Shown piece after piece: positions 17,539-27,276 of a DNA stretch of 64,000 nt (positions are counted from its first letter, which is position 1; each line of letters starts with the position of its first letter). A program made the position numbers and the translations under genes. The stretch comes from Roseimicrobium sp. ORNL1 (GTDB taxonomy: Bacteria; Verrucomicrobiota; Verrucomicrobiia; Verrucomicrobiales; Verrucomicrobiaceae): positions 3,596,001-3,660,000 of the forward strand of contig NZ_CP049143.1 of assembly GCF_011044495.1 (NCBI RefSeq), in the 5' to 3' direction. A model generated the notes under the pieces. It saw only the letters and a list, made by a program, of their open reading frames with translations. It was not told where the DNA came from and did not search any database.

Positions 17539-18015
17539 TCATGTAAGGTGTGCCAGGAACTGGGTGAAGCTGAGTGCGACCTCGGCAATATCCTCGAACT
17601 CCGGTTCCCTGCCAGTGACAACTACCCCCGATCGATCTCCCACACGGATCGCATAGAACGAGTAGCCGTCGCCCACTCCTAGACTGATGGGAATGTGCGC
17701 ATCCCAAAACTCCCGAATCTGGGCAACCAGCTGTTCGTCGCCCGCAGCAGATTCGACACTAAGCGTCTCCCATGCATCATGCTGCCAAGCGTGATGCTCG
17801 TGGAGATCGAAATCTGCTGGAGCAAGAATCCAACGTGTTTCGTCAGAGCTGACGCATTCATCCAGCCCCGTGACAAAGTCGATGTAGTCAGGCGGAAGCC
17901 ACGGATACCGGGAGCGCAATGATAGTGGTAAATGGACTGGCTGAGGATGCCATTGGCAAGTCCATCCCAGGCTTCGAAGTCGTGCGATATGGCTAGTGAA
18001 TGCAGATGGATCCAT
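17539..18015 (-). CDS. SUKH/SMI1-KNR4-type protein
   Basis: 158 residues from the ATG at 18015. A TTG at 18024 would overlap the upstream stop codon as TTGA and is an alternative start. LPLSLRSRYPWLPPDYIDFVTGLDE, a central Trp-rich segment and IPISLGVGDGYSFYAIRVGDRSGVVVTGREPEFEDIAEVALSF follow the SMI1/KNR4 (SUKH) pattern. SUKH proteins often serve as immunity proteins against polymorphic toxins, but no toxin gene is next to it. It is the last gene of a three- or four-gene minus-strand group. Confidence 0.7.
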   Translation of the reverse strand: MDPSAFTSHIARLRSLGWTCQWHPQPVHLPLSLRSRYPWLPPDYIDFVTGLDECVSSDETRWILAPADFDLHEHHAWQHDAWETLSVESAAGDEQLVAQIREFWDAHIPISLGVGDGYSFYAIRVGDRSGVVVTGREPEFEDIAEVALSFTQFLAHLT

Positions 18016-18020
18016 GGAAC

Positions 18021-18719
18021 TCAACTAATCAACAACAACCTCATCTCACCCGGCTGCGTCGCAGGCGCTCGGTGGATACAGGGCGGCACAGGACAATCGG
18101 GATACTGGATGGCAATACGCCAGAGATTGCCCAAGCCGAAAGTGTACGGCTGCGCGTGGGGCAGGGGGGCGTAGTGCAGATCGTAGCAATTGTCCTGCAA
18201 GTGTTCGCGAAACCCTTCATCATCTTCGCCACCGAAACGCTCCAGCAATACGGCGCGCGTCTCCGGCACATCCACACGACGCACCGCCTCTTCATTGCGC
18301 AGTCCCTCGGAGGTGGCTCCGAAGTAGGTGCAGAGGTAGGTGTCTGCCATGGTGGTGGCGCTGTCGACGTGGAAGGAATACACATCCGTGGGCACAGGCT
18401 CGCCATCCATCTCACGCAAGCCGGTATGCACACAGTCCAGGTTTGGCTGCAGGTCCCGGGAACGCAGCAGTTCTTGGTCTGAAAGGAGAATGTCTCGCGC
18501 GAGCAGGCCCGCCTCGCTCAGGTTGAGCGCTTGTAGGTCTTCATCGTCCACACTGACAATGCCATCGCTCACTCCAAGGGCGTTGACGATTTCACCGAAG
18601 TCCCCCTGCAGCTCCCGCTGCCAGCAGAGGGCATTGAAGTCTGAACCGAAGGGTGTCGACACCAGTTCCTCGAAACTGTGTACCACCTTGACGCGGAAGT
18701 ATTCGAACTCGGGAAGCAT
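18021..18719 (-). CDS. Hypothetical protein, DUF1826-like features
   Basis: 232 residues, acidic and probably cytosolic. A YSFHVDSATTMADTYLCTYFG segment, then VLLERFGG, and a terminal CIHRAPATQPGEMRLLLIS are reminiscent of Fe/2-oxoglutarate oxygenase-like DUF1826 proteins (HxD, a distal His and Arg near the end). The match is partial and only by eye. It lies 12 bp after the zinc-ribbon-like gene and overlaps the alternative TTG start of the SUKH gene, so the three are one transcription unit. Confidence 0.55.
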   Translation of the reverse strand: MLPEFEYFRVKVVHSFEELVSTPFGSDFNALCWQRELQGDFGEIVNALGVSDGIVSVDDEDLQALNLSEAGLLARDILLSDQELLRSRDLQPNLDCVHTGLREMDGEPVPTDVYSFHVDSATTMADTYLCTYFGATSEGLRNEEAVRRVDVPETRAVLLERFGGEDDEGFREHLQDNCYDLHYAPLPHAQPYTFGLGNLWRIAIQYPDCPVPPCIHRAPATQPGEMRLLLIS

Positions 18720-18731
18720 GATAAGGTGAAG

Positions 18732-19283
18732 TCAGGACGCGTCCTCCACAGACTCCTGAAGGAAAGAGAGGATGTAACTCGCCTCGGGATGATGCGACAT
18801 CCACGACTTGAACTCCGTCACCTTCTGAAAATCTTCTGTTCCCAGGCGCTCTTCCACCGCCGTGTGAAAGGTTCGCTGAAGATCCGCGGCGCGAAGATGG
18901 CGCTGATAGGGAGCGGTGAAAATGAGGTGGAGCTGATCATGGAGCCCTTTGCTCTTGAGCGCCTGCCATTCCCCTTCATCGAGCCAGATGCCTCCGGTTT
19001 TCGGACTGCGCTCGATGCGAAAGGGAAGTCCCTGGCCGACACGATACCGGTGCAGCAGGCATCCACTCTCCGGGCAGAAGAGCGGCTCGGTCGAGTCGTG
19101 CTCAAACGAGGGCTCGTATCCCTCTGGCAGCGGCGCCACGGTGATGGGGCTGCGCGTACGCCAGGTGTGATAGGACTGCAGCGGGATCCAGTAGCCCTTC
19201 GACGTGGGACACTGAAACGCGGAGAATCCTTTTTCAATCTCGACTGAGACCAGAGTTGCCTTGGGATGAAGTGGACTGCGCAT
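18732..19283 (-). CDS. Hypothetical protein with degenerate TFIIB-type zinc-ribbon region
   Basis: 183 residues from the ATG at 19283; an open extension upstream overlaps the next gene antiparallel to codon bias and is less likely coding. The middle reads FCPESGCLLHRYRV...RSPKTGGIWLDEGEWQALK, the outline of a zf-TFIIB motif (CPxC...CxxCGGxWLDxGE), but the second Cys pair is replaced (RSPKTGGIW). The remaining C-terminal ~90 residues are helical. Function unknown. First or second gene of the minus-strand group with the DUF1826-like and SUKH genes. Confidence 0.6.
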   Translation of the reverse strand: MRSPLHPKATLVSVEIEKGFSAFQCPTSKGYWIPLQSYHTWRTRSPITVAPLPEGYEPSFEHDSTEPLFCPESGCLLHRYRVGQGLPFRIERSPKTGGIWLDEGEWQALKSKGLHDQLHLIFTAPYQRHLRAADLQRTFHTAVEERLGTEDFQKVTEFKSWMSHHPEASYILSFLQESVEDAS

Positions 19284-19380
19284 GGGCTGAATGGAAGGGT
19301 GCGGGTGTGAATCCCTCGCCGCAGTGGCAGGTGAAAGCAAGGCGCGACCGAAGGGCGGGGTCAGGCGCGCTACGCCGTAT

Positions 19381-19713
19381 TCACACGTGGTGATAGTCTC
19401 CGACCTTCTCGCTGGCGTAGGCGGCGCGGGAATTGGCGTCGTTCTTTCCGCTACGGGTTTCCAGCCATTGTCTGAACACTTCAGGCTCGATGGGGACTCT
19501 AACCAGCTCAATTCCCTGTTTCCCAAAATTCGCCACCGTCTCGGAGGCTATCGCCTCCCATTCCGCGTAGCTGTTCTCATACCGGTCGGGGTCTTCAGCG
19601 AACGCCTTCATCTCCGCCCAAGTGTGCTCACTGGCGTACCAAGCGACTCCGATGACCGCCTTGGGTCGTTGCTTTCTAGATGCGAATCGTTCGAGGAAAG
19701 GGCGGCGCTTCAT
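19381..19713 (-). CDS. Conserved-looking hypothetical protein, 110 residues
   Basis: Starts MKRRPFLERFASRKQRPKAV, then AVIGVAWYASEHTWAEMKAFAEDPDRYENSYAEWEAIAS with alternating Trp/Glu/Asp residues and ends EPEVFRQWLETRSGKNDANSRAAYASEKVG. The amino-acid pattern is that of a small soluble alpha/beta protein seen as a free-standing hypothetical in many bacteria. No catalytic motif. It stands 97 bp upstream of the zinc-ribbon-like gene on the same strand. Confidence 0.6.
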   Translation of the reverse strand: MKRRPFLERFASRKQRPKAVIGVAWYASEHTWAEMKAFAEDPDRYENSYAEWEAIASETVANFGKQGIELVRVPIEPEVFRQWLETRSGKNDANSRAAYASEKVGDYHHV

Positions 19714-19836
19714 GGGATGCTGAAAGAAATGAGCAAGTAACTTTCGCGCAAGCGCAAAGCCACCCTGCTAGAAATGAAATGCGCGGACATCCTGTGTCCG
19801 CGCATCCCATCGTAAATTACTGCAGCTGCTTGAGCC

Positions 19837-20355
19837 TTACTTTGCAAACGGGCTCAGCACCATGGTCTTGAAAGCTTCCTGCATCTTGGCCACGTCATCC
19901 TTGGGACCGGTGAGCCTGATGAAGCAGGTGGATTGCGGACCATTCAGCACGGCGCCCAGCATGGTGTAGCCGGGGCGGGGAGTCTTCTGCGGGGACATCG
20001 CCGGGCCGTCGAGGAAAGTGCCGGTGGCGGTGAGCAGGGCGATCTTGGTGCCGTCCTTTTCCAAGTCCTCGCGCTTCACTTCTGGAGTGCCTTCGAACAT
20101 GCCCACCCAGCGCTTGACGTTGGCTTCGATGCCGCCGCCGTCGGAGCCAAAGTCAAAGAACTTGGCCTCCAGCGCAGTACCGCCTTCGGGCGCATGCTTC
20201 ACCAGGGCCTTGACCATGGGGCTGGTGCTTTCTGCCTCCTTCCACGGAGAGGGAAGCGCAAAGTTGAACTGGCCGATGGCGAGCTTGGCGTCTTCCGCAC
20301 GCAGAGTGGTAGCAGCGGCGAGACCGAGAAAGGCGGCGATGAGGAATGCTTTCAT
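19837..20355 (-). CDS. Exported hypothetical protein, 172 residues
   Basis: A signal peptide (MKAFLIAAFLGLAAATTLRA, cleavage before EDAK) precedes a ~150-residue soluble beta-rich domain (FNFALPSPWKEAES, LLTATGTFLDGPAMSPQ, PGYTMLGAVLNG, CFIRLTGPKDDVAKMQEAFKTMV). The ending is typical of small exported verrucomicrobial proteins with a PsbP/Mog1-like outline, but the assignment is uncertain. It is 190 bp downstream of the cupredoxin gene, on the same strand, with a terminator between them. Confidence 0.65.
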   Translation of the reverse strand: MKAFLIAAFLGLAAATTLRAEDAKLAIGQFNFALPSPWKEAESTSPMVKALVKHAPEGGTALEAKFFDFGSDGGGIEANVKRWVGMFEGTPEVKREDLEKDGTKIALLTATGTFLDGPAMSPQKTPRPGYTMLGAVLNGPQSTCFIRLTGPKDDVAKMQEAFKTMVLSPFAK

Positions 20356-20470
20356 GGATGGATGAATAATGGAACAGGAATGGATGCTGGCGCGCTTACG
20401 GGCGCCGGAAAGAAACGCTCCGGGTAACGATTCTCACAGGAAAATCTCTCCCGGCGCCTCGGGATTCTGC

Positions 20471-20515
20471 AAAAAGAAAGGAGATGGGCAGCGCATGGCA
20501 GGATCCCATCTCCTT
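20471..20515 (-). terminator. Rho-independent terminator after the cupredoxin gene
   Basis: On the minus strand AAGGAGATGGG and CCCATCTCCTT (20505-20515 and 20478-20488) form an 11-bp perfect stem with a 16-nt loop, followed by TCTTTTTG. It lies 30 bp after the cupredoxin stop codon, so it ends that transcript before the next exported-protein gene. Confidence 0.85.
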
Positions 20516-20545
20516 AGGAGATTCAATCAGTGAATAGCAGGCGGC

Positions 20546-21004
20546 TTATTTTTCCACCTTCATGACACCGTTCATGATCATCCAGTGACCAGGGAAGGTG
20601 CAGAGGTAGACATAGTCACCGGCCTCGGCGGGAGCGGTGAACTCAAGCACGGCCGACTGGCTGGGCTGCACCAGCTTCGTGTGGAAAAGCACTTCAGGAG
20701 ACTCGGGGATGTAGTCCTTCGCAAGAGCCTGCGGATCCGTGAGCAGCGCATTTGCAGCGGCGCCGACTTTCTGCAGAGAGCCGGGCTTGCAGATGAGCAG
20801 GTTGTGCGGCTGGGGGACGGTGGCCTTGTTCTCGAGGGTGACTTTCACCTTCTGACCCGCCTTCACGGTAAAGGTCTTGGAGGCCGCGTCGTAAGCGAGC
20901 GGGTTGGCGTTGTCGGGCTTCAGCGTCACTTCCTTCACGTCTTCGGCGTGGAGTCCGGCGGCAAGCACCAGGGAGCAGGCAGCGGTAAGCAGAGTGCGGA
21001 TCAT
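20546..21004 (-). CDS. Exported cupredoxin (azurin/auracyanin-like blue copper protein)
   Basis: 152 residues with signal peptide ([20 protein letters not shown]). The type 1 copper ligands are visible: His in VPQPHNLLIC (about residue 67), then Cys, His and Met in YLCTFPGHWMIMNGV (about residues 132-142), the C-x-x-x-x-H-x-x-M spacing of azurin and auracyanin. FTVKAGQKVKVTLEN is the typical first strand pair. It probably carries electrons in the periplasm. It is divergent from the DUF1552 gene across a 255 bp gap that shows no other feature. Confidence 0.9.
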   Translation of the reverse strand: MIRTLLTAACSLVLAAGLHAEDVKEVTLKPDNANPLAYDAASKTFTVKAGQKVKVTLENKATVPQPHNLLICKPGSLQKVGAAANALLTDPQALAKDYIPESPEVLFHTKLVQPSQSAVLEFTAPAEAGDYVYLCTFPGHWMIMNGVMKVEK

Positions 21005-21259
21005 TTGTGGATAGGTTCGTAATCTGTGCCGGACTACCCGGCAGTTTCAGGACGCAAAGAACGGACTCTGTCCGGGAGGTTTTGCAAACGAAATGGTACA
21101 TCCAAAAAGAGGCACGATTCTTGCGGAATGAAAAGTTTCCAATGCCGTTCCGGTGGAGGCACAAGCCGCTCACCGTGACGTACCTATCTTTGACGCCGCT
21201 GCGATAGACCAGATGGTTTGGTGACGTTTAACAGTTAACCCCCAAGATCTCCCATCTCC

Positions 21260-22600
21260 ATGTCAGCCCCCTCTTCCGTTTCCCGCCGTTCCTTCCTGCG
21301 CAGCGCCGGCACGTTCATGGCACTGCCCCTGCTGGAGTCGGCTGGTTTTCGTGCCTTTGCAGCGGAGAAGGCGGTGACGACTCCCACGCGCATGGCCTTC
21401 CTGTACATCCCAAATGGGGTGAACGTGCACCAGTGGGTGCCGAAGGGCTCTGGCACGGGGTATGAACTTTCCCCGACCCTCCAGCCCCTCGCGGCCTTGA
21501 AGGGTGACTTCAATATTTTCTCCAACCTCGCCCACGACAAGGCTGAGTCCAACGGCGACGGGGCAGGGGACCACGCTCGCGCCACAGCCACTTTCCTGAC
21601 GGGTTGCCAGGCCAAGAAGACGGCCGGTTCGGATATCCGCATCGGTCAGAGCGTGGACCAGATCGCGGCCACTGCACTGGGAGACCATACCCGCCTGGCC
21701 TCCATGGAGCTGAGCACGGACGGTGAGCGCACCTCCGGTCGCTGCGACTCCGGCTACAGCTGCGCCTACCAGTTCAATCTCTCCTGGAAGACCGAGACCA
21801 TGCCCATGGCCCCGGAAATGGATCCTCGCCTCGTGTTTGAGCGCATGTTCGGCATGGGCTCATCCTCCGGCTCTGCCGCGGAGGCTGAAAAGCGCCGCCG
21901 CTACCAGAAGAGCGTGCTTGATTTCGTGATGGCTGACGCGAAGAGCCTGCAGCGCCGCATTTCCACCTCGGACAATCGCAAGCTGGACGAGTACTTTGCC
22001 TCCGTTCGCGACATCGAAACGCGCATCGAGAAGGCCGAGCGCATGAAGATTGAGGTGCCCAACGGTGTGCACGCTCCCACCGGCATCCCGCAGTCCTCAC
22101 AGGAGCACATCCGCCTGATGTTTGATCTGCTGCTCCTCGCCTTCCAGACGGACAGCACCCGTGTGTCGACCTTCCTGCTGGCGCATGACGGCAGCAACCG
22201 CTCCTTCCCCGAGATCGGCGTGCCGGATTCGCATCACAACATCTCCCACCACCAGAACAATCCTGAGAAGCTGGCGAAGATCGCGAAGATCGACCAGTTC
22301 TACATCTCGCAGCTCGCCTACTTCCTGCAGCGCATGAAGGACTCCCAGGAGAACGGCAAGTCCATCCTGGACAGCAGCATGATCGTGTACGGCGGTGGCA
22401 TCAGCGATGGCAATGCCCATGACCATGATCGCCTGCCGGTAATCGTCGCCGGTCGTGGCAATGGCACGCTCAATCCCGGACGCCACATCCAGCTCGCGGA
22501 AAAGACCCCGATGACGAATCTCTACCTCGCCATGCTCGACCGCATGGGGGTGAAGGCCGAGCGCATCGGTGACAGCACGGGCGTGCTGGAGGGGATTTAA
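21260..22600 (+). CDS. DUF1552 domain protein, Tat-exported
   Basis: 446 residues. The N-terminus has a twin-arginine signal (SRRSFLRSAGTFMALPLLESAG). DUF1552 hallmarks follow: MAFLYIPNGVNVHQWVP, SGSDIRIGQSVDQ, SGYSCAYQFNLSW, DPRLVFERMFG and a C-terminal SSMIVYGGGISDGNAHDHDRLPVIVAGRGNG, recalling the DUF1501/sulfatase-like fold end. In Planctomycetes and Verrucomicrobia such genes usually sit next to a DUF1592/DUF1588/DUF1585/DUF1587 cytochrome-like partner. Here it stands alone. Biochemical role unknown, presumably periplasmic. Confidence 0.9.
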   Translation: MSAPSSVSRRSFLRSAGTFMALPLLESAGFRAFAAEKAVTTPTRMAFLYIPNGVNVHQWVPKGSGTGYELSPTLQPLAALKGDFNIFSNLAHDKAESNGDGAGDHARATATFLTGCQAKKTAGSDIRIGQSVDQIAATALGDHTRLASMELSTDGERTSGRCDSGYSCAYQFNLSWKTETMPMAPEMDPRLVFERMFGMGSSSGSAAEAEKRRRYQKSVLDFVMADAKSLQRRISTSDNRKLDEYFASVRDIETRIEKAERMKIEVPNGVHAPTGIPQSSQEHIRLMFDLLLLAFQTDSTRVSTFLLAHDGSNRSFPEIGVPDSHHNISHHQNNPEKLAKIAKIDQFYISQLAYFLQRMKDSQENGKSILDSSMIVYGGGISDGNAHDHDRLPVIVAGRGNGTLNPGRHIQLAEKTPMTNLYLAMLDRMGVKAERIGDSTGVLEGI

Positions 22601-22646
22601 TACTCCAGCTGGGAATAGGAATTCGCGGCTGGCCGACGAAGCGCGA

Positions 22647-23492
22647 TCACGGTTGCGCGTCGTCCGCTCGCTGTAATACGACCAAGCCCAGCCACAAGGG
22701 CATCATCCACGGCACGATGGGGATCCCGGCAACGAAACCGGGATGCATGTACCAGGGTGTGTCCCCTGCGATGGGCTCAGGGTACGACACCCCTCTGACG
22801 GCGAGCGCTACCAAGGCTGCTACGCTTGCCAGCACGAAGGCGCGCGTCATACCACGCCCAAGCCAAGCGACTCGTCCCATGCACACGGCAAAGATCAGCG
22901 TCGCGAGATAGGTCAGCACACAGGCGATGAACAACAGGGGGTCGAATACCTCGCTCGGCGAGAGGACCGCTGGTAGCGTTTGCATTTGTCTCTGCCCGTC
23001 TTGTACCTCAAGAACGAAGCCACCGAGATGAAAGCTGGCCCAGACGAGATAGGCAGCGCCTGCGAGGATATTCGCGACAGACCCGAGGCTCAGGTAGAGG
23101 CGTTCACCAGCCTCGTGGATCGCCTGCTCCAGGACTGCGAATCCTCCCGTGACAGCAATCGCACCGAGCAGGAGAATAAGGAAGCGCATCTTGTTTTCTG
23201 CTGGAGAGGCCTCCCCGGGAGTGCCCAGTCCGACCCACAGAAGTGCAACGAGAGCAAACGGGATCAACAACAGTCCCCCGACCAACCCCATTCTATGCTG
23301 AGCCTCCGCGCCCGAGCGGAAGGCGCGAGCGACCAAGCCCCAAGCGGCGCCGATGATCGCGCCAAACAACAAGACGCCGAGAGCTTGATAAACCCCCGGG
23401 ATGCGAAGGGCACGCACTCCGACGACGACGGAGACGAGCAATGGCACGCTGCAGAGGAAGATGCAGCTCACTCGCCGGAGGGTGTCACTCAT
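22647..23492 (-). CDS. Hypothetical integral membrane protein, about eight TM segments
   Basis: 281 residues with hydrophobic segments at about 9-27, 37-57, 70-90, 104-122, 137-156, 189-209, 220-238 and 258-275, separated by short loops (for example RAFRSGAEAQHRMG and LEVQDGQRQMQTLPA). No transporter signature or catalytic motif was recognised. It lies between the convergent DUF1552 gene and the lipoprotein gene, 49 bp away on the same strand. Confidence 0.7.
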   Translation of the reverse strand: MSDTLRRVSCIFLCSVPLLVSVVVGVRALRIPGVYQALGVLLFGAIIGAAWGLVARAFRSGAEAQHRMGLVGGLLLIPFALVALLWVGLGTPGEASPAENKMRFLILLLGAIAVTGGFAVLEQAIHEAGERLYLSLGSVANILAGAAYLVWASFHLGGFVLEVQDGQRQMQTLPAVLSPSEVFDPLLFIACVLTYLATLIFAVCMGRVAWLGRGMTRAFVLASVAALVALAVRGVSYPEPIAGDTPWYMHPGFVAGIPIVPWMMPLWLGLVVLQRADDAQP

Positions 23493-23541
23493 GCGCTCTC
23501 CTTTCCGCTGACGGTGGTGCGGTGTTGGGCTGACCTTTCGC

Positions 23542-24003
23542 TCACGGCACCACTACTGTAGCACCCTCAGCATTTGCGGAAATGGAGAAGATGCCAGCAG
23601 GTTGCCCTTGCAGATCCACGGTCACCACGCGCTCAAAGGGGATGATGGCCAGCGTGGCCACGGCATCCTTGGGCCGTGCGGTGATCACGGACAAGGTCAC
23701 ACCTCCAGCCACGCGCTGCTCCCGGATGTCATGGATGCGTGTGGCACCATCGGCCAGCGTGCCGGAGATCACCACGCGAGCATGCGGCGTGGGAGCGGGC
23801 TCGTAGGTGGCGGTGACGTGATCCACATCGGCGAGCTTCAGCGTGAGGTTGGCATCCGGTGCGGAAGCCACGGGGTATTGCAGGGAGGAATCACCCTGAT
23901 CGGCATGGCCTGTGTGCGAAGGATGTTTGCGCGGGCCGGTCGTGCAGCCCACGACACACCCTAACAGAAGCACCGCAAGACAATGGAAGATCTGGCAACG
24001 CAT
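23542..24003 (-). CDS. Putative lipoprotein, 153 residues
   Basis: From the ATG at 24003 the product begins with a lipoprotein signal (MRCQIFHCLAVLLLGCVVGC, lipobox near LLGC or VVGC). The remainder is beta-rich: LTLKLADVDHVTATYEP, ARVVISGTLADGATRIHDIREQRV and GQPAGIFSISANAEGATVVVP. The function is unknown. It is followed 49 bp downstream by the membrane-protein gene, and uvrA begins to overlap the upstream region with its 3' end, 88 bp away. Confidence 0.7.
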   Translation of the reverse strand: MRCQIFHCLAVLLLGCVVGCTTGPRKHPSHTGHADQGDSSLQYPVASAPDANLTLKLADVDHVTATYEPAPTPHARVVISGTLADGATRIHDIREQRVAGGVTLSVITARPKDAVATLAIIPFERVVTVDLQGQPAGIFSISANAEGATVVVP

Positions 24004-24091
24004 TACCTCTAATACGACGCAGAGGGCACGGCTTGTTCGCGCAACGTGTGTCAAAAACAAACATTCCTGTTCCTTGCGGATAGCACTATCC

Positions 24092-27000
24092 CTACGCCAG
24101 CACCTTCGCCAGGAAGCGTCCCGTCGCACTTCGCTCGCTCTCGGCCACCTCTTCCGGGGTGCCTACGGCGACCACTTCACCGCCACCACTACCGCCACTC
24201 GGCCCCAGATCGATGATCCAGTCCGCACACTTGATGACATCGAGATTGTGCTCAATGACCACCAGTGTGTTCCCGGCATCACGCAGACGCATGAGCACAG
24301 TGAGCAGCGTCTGAATGTCCGCGAAGTGCAGACCGGTAGTGGGTTCGTCGAGCAGATACAGCGTGTGTCCGGTGGCCTTCTTGGCGAGTTCCGCAGCGAG
24401 TTTCACGCGTTGGGCTTCACCACCCGAGAGGGCGGCACCGCTCTGGCCCAGCTTCACATAACCAAGGCCCACTTGCTCCAGCGCGTGCAGCTTGGGGAAG
24501 ATGGCCGGGTGCTTCTCAAAGAAACGTGTGGCCTCCGCCACCGTCATGTCCAGCACGTCGGAGATGTTGCGGCCTTTCCAGGTGATCTCCAGGGTCTCCA
24601 GATTGTAGCGGCGCCCGCGGCACTGGTCGCAAGTCACCTGCACATCACTCAGGAAATGCATGTCGATGGTCAGCAGTCCATCGCCGCCACACTTCTCGCA
24701 GCGGCCACCAGCGACATTGAAGCTGAAACGGTTCGGCTGGTAGCCGCGCACCTTGGAGGCGGGAAGCTGGGCGAACAGTTCACGGATGGGCGTAAAAGCC
24801 CCTACATAGGTCGCAGGGTTCGAGCGCGGGCTGCGGCCGATCGGTTCCTGATCGATGACCACCACCTTGTCGATGGAATCCAATCCGCTGATCCGTTCAT
24901 GCTTCCCAGGCTCATCCTTTGCTCCGTAGAAGTGGCGCATGAGCGCGCGACGCAGGATGGTATCCACCAGCGATGACTTCCCGCTGCCGGAAGGGCCTGT
25001 CACGCAGATGAAGCATCCCGGAGGGAAGGAAACGGTGACATTGCGCAGGTTGTGCTCGGACGCCCCGTGAATGGTCAGCGGCTGACCGGAGACCGCGACG
25101 GCACGCTGGAATCGTGAGCGCTTCGCTGCCGCCGGTGCAGACTCCCCCGATTCCAGGGTAAGTTCGTCTCCGCCGCTGGTGCCTTGTGGTGTCCTATTTC
25201 CTATCAGCCCGGCGCTGCGTCGCACCTTGGGCACGGGAATGCCGCTGCGGCCATCCAGCCATGAGCCAGTGAGGGACTCGCGCTGCTTCACCAATTCCGT
25301 TGCAGGTCCCTGGGCAATGATGCGTCCCCCGTGCGGCCCTGCTCCGGGGCCGAGTTCTATCAACCAATCCGCCTCACGAATCGTGTCCTCATCGTGCTCC
25401 ACCACCAGCACGGAGTTCCCCAGATCCCGCAGACGCTTCAGCGTGCCGATGAGTCGTTCGTTGTCCACCGGATGCAGGCCGATGCTGGGTTCATCCAGTA
25501 CATAGAGCACTCCAGCAAGCCCAGCGCCGATCTGGCTGGCAAGGCGGATGCGTTGAGCCTCGCCACCCGAGAGGGAGCCACTCTCACGATCCAGCGTGAG
25601 ATACCCGAGCCCCACTTCATCCAGGAAAGCGAGCCTCTTCAGAATCTCGCGCTGCAGTTCCGTGCAGTACTTCTTCTGCAGATCCGTCAGCACGAGTCCA
25701 TCCATCCAAGGGATGACATCCCGCACCGCCATTCGTGTGAACTCATGGACGTTCACCTTCGAGGCCTCAGCCTCACCCCTTGATTCCAGAGTGACGCCCA
25801 GCACTTCAGGCCTCAACCGCTTTCCACCGCAGGTCTTGCAGGGCAGGGGATTCATCAGACGCGTGAGTTGGGCACGCAGGGATTCACCTTTCACGGTGTT
25901 GTGCATGCGCTCCACCTGATCCAGCAATCCTTCGAAAGGCTTGGCCACGCTCTTCTTGTTCGCATCGATCTTCCAGCCAGTGGGCACGGCCACTTTGCCG
26001 GTGCCGTGGAAGAGGGCATCCTTGAACTTCTCCGGCAGCGCGCGGAAGGGCGTCTCCAGATCCACCTCGTAAAACTTCGCGAGCGCCTCGATGCTCCGCT
26101 GGAGCAGGGCCTTCAGCTTCGGCTGCTTGTTCCACCAGGTCTTGACCGCGCCCGCCTGGATCGACTTCGCCTCATCCGGAACGATGAGCTTAGGATCCGC
26201 CGCCATCACCGTGCCTACTCCTTCGCAGGTGGGACAGGCGCCGAGGTGGGTGTTGAAGGAGAAATGCTTTGGCGTGAAATCCTCCAGCACCGTGCCCGTC
26301 TGCGGATTCGCATACGCCGTGGTGAAGACCCTCAAGTCCGAGGGATCTCCGTCCCCGGTAAGGAAACGCACCTCACGCGGATTCCACTTGAGCGCCGACT
26401 CCAGCGCTTCCATGAGCCGACCCCGCACACCCTCGCGTAGCACGAGACGATCGAGCACCACCTCGATGTCATGCGCCTCCGTGCGTGTGGTCTTCAGCTT
26501 TTCATCGAGCTCGTGGATGACTCCATCCAGTCGCACACGCACAAAGCCCTGCCGCTGCAGCTTCTCAAAGAGCCCACGGAAGTCGCCTTTCTCCTGGGCC
26601 ACCACGGGAGCCAGCACGATGGCGCGGGTGCCTTCCGGGAGTTGCAGCATCTCATCGGCAATCTCTGCCGGGGTCATCTTCCGCAGGGGCTCGCCCGTCA
26701 CCGGATCGTGTGGCTGGCCGGCAGCGGCGTAAAGGACGCGGAGGTAGTCGTAGATCTCCGTGACCGTGGCGATGGTCGAGCGCGGGTTGTGTGCCACGGT
26801 GCGCTGCTCAATCGCCACCGCCGGTGACAACCCATCGATGAAGTCCACATCCGGCTTGTCGAGCTGATCCAGAAACTGGCGCGCGTAGGCTGAGAGGCTC
26901 TGCACATAGCGCCGCTGGCCTTCCGCATAGAGCGTGTCGAAGGCCAGGGAGGATTTCCCCGAGCCGCTCACCCCGGTCAGCACCACCAGCTTCCCGCGGG

Positions 27001-27100
27001 GGATGTCCACGTCCACATTCTGCAGGTTGTGCTGCCGCGCCCCCCGCACCCGGATGTAGCCGGTCGATTGTTCGGTTTGAAGGGGTGGGGATGCGGCCAT
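24092..27100 (-). CDS. uvrA: Excinuclease ABC subunit A (UvrA)
   Basis: 1002 residues from the ATG at 27100; a longer open frame upstream has no UvrA-like sequence. UvrA dimer scans DNA for damage in nucleotide excision repair and loads UvrB. Two ABC halves are clear: Walker [16 protein letters not shown] and [12 protein letters not shown], signatures [16 protein letters not shown] and [15 protein letters not shown], and Walker [12 protein letters not shown] and [11 protein letters not shown]. The C-terminal zinc module has all four cysteines (RCEKCGGDG and [12 protein letters not shown]). The first zinc module keeps only CPTC, because its first pair is YANPQTG instead of CPxC. The hinge between the halves has a ~35-residue Ser/Gly/Pro insertion. 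Whether this is the main UvrA or a second copy is not visible here. Confidence 0.95.
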   Translation of the reverse strand: MAASPPLQTEQSTGYIRVRGARQHNLQNVDVDIPRGKLVVLTGVSGSGKSSLAFDTLYAEGQRRYVQSLSAYARQFLDQLDKPDVDFIDGLSPAVAIEQRTVAHNPRSTIATVTEIYDYLRVLYAAAGQPHDPVTGEPLRKMTPAEIADEMLQLPEGTRAIVLAPVVAQEKGDFRGLFEKLQRQGFVRVRLDGVIHELDEKLKTTRTEAHDIEVVLDRLVLREGVRGRLMEALESALKWNPREVRFLTGDGDPSDLRVFTTAYANPQTGTVLEDFTPKHFSFNTHLGACPTCEGVGTVMAADPKLIVPDEAKSIQAGAVKTWWNKQPKLKALLQRSIEALAKFYEVDLETPFRALPEKFKDALFHGTGKVAVPTGWKIDANKKSVAKPFEGLLDQVERMHNTVKGESLRAQLTRLMNPLPCKTCGGKRLRPEVLGVTLESRGEAEASKVNVHEFTRMAVRDVIPWMDGLVLTDLQKKYCTELQREILKRLAFLDEVGLGYLTLDRESGSLSGGEAQRIRLASQIGAGLAGVLYVLDEPSIGLHPVDNERLIGTLKRLRDLGNSVLVVEHDEDTIREADWLIELGPGAGPHGGRIIAQGPATELVKQRESLTGSWLDGRSGIPVPKVRRSAGLIGNRTPQGTSGGDELTLESGESAPAAAKRSRFQRAVAVSGQPLTIHGASEHNLRNVTVSFPPGCFICVTGPSGSGKSSLVDTILRRALMRHFYGAKDEPGKHERISGLDSIDKVVVIDQEPIGRSPRSNPATYVGAFTPIRELFAQLPASKVRGYQPNRFSFNVAGGRCEKCGGDGLLTIDMHFLSDVQVTCDQCRGRRYNLETLEITWKGRNISDVLDMTVAEATRFFEKHPAIFPKLHALEQVGLGYVKLGQSGAALSGGEAQRVKLAAELAKKATGHTLYLLDEPTTGLHFADIQTLLTVLMRLRDAGNTLVVIEHNLDVIKCADWIIDLGPSGGSGGGEVVAVGTPEEVAESERSATGRFLAKVLA

Positions 27101-27276
27101 GAGTGGGATGACCAAGATGCCCGCCCACTGCCTGCTCACAAGGCTGGATTTCAAGAGAGAGCCGCAAGGGCACACATATTTTTGCGGATTGGGGTAAAAG
27201 CGAAAATTTTCCTTTCCTGACCGGGAGTCTCCCGCTAAGAGCGGAGCCTTCCTTACCGAAACCCTCACACACCGTT

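Noticed and set aside
23912-26732. Several long plus-strand open frames inside uvrA
   Set aside because: They are shadows of the GC-rich uvrA codons and show no recognisable fold.
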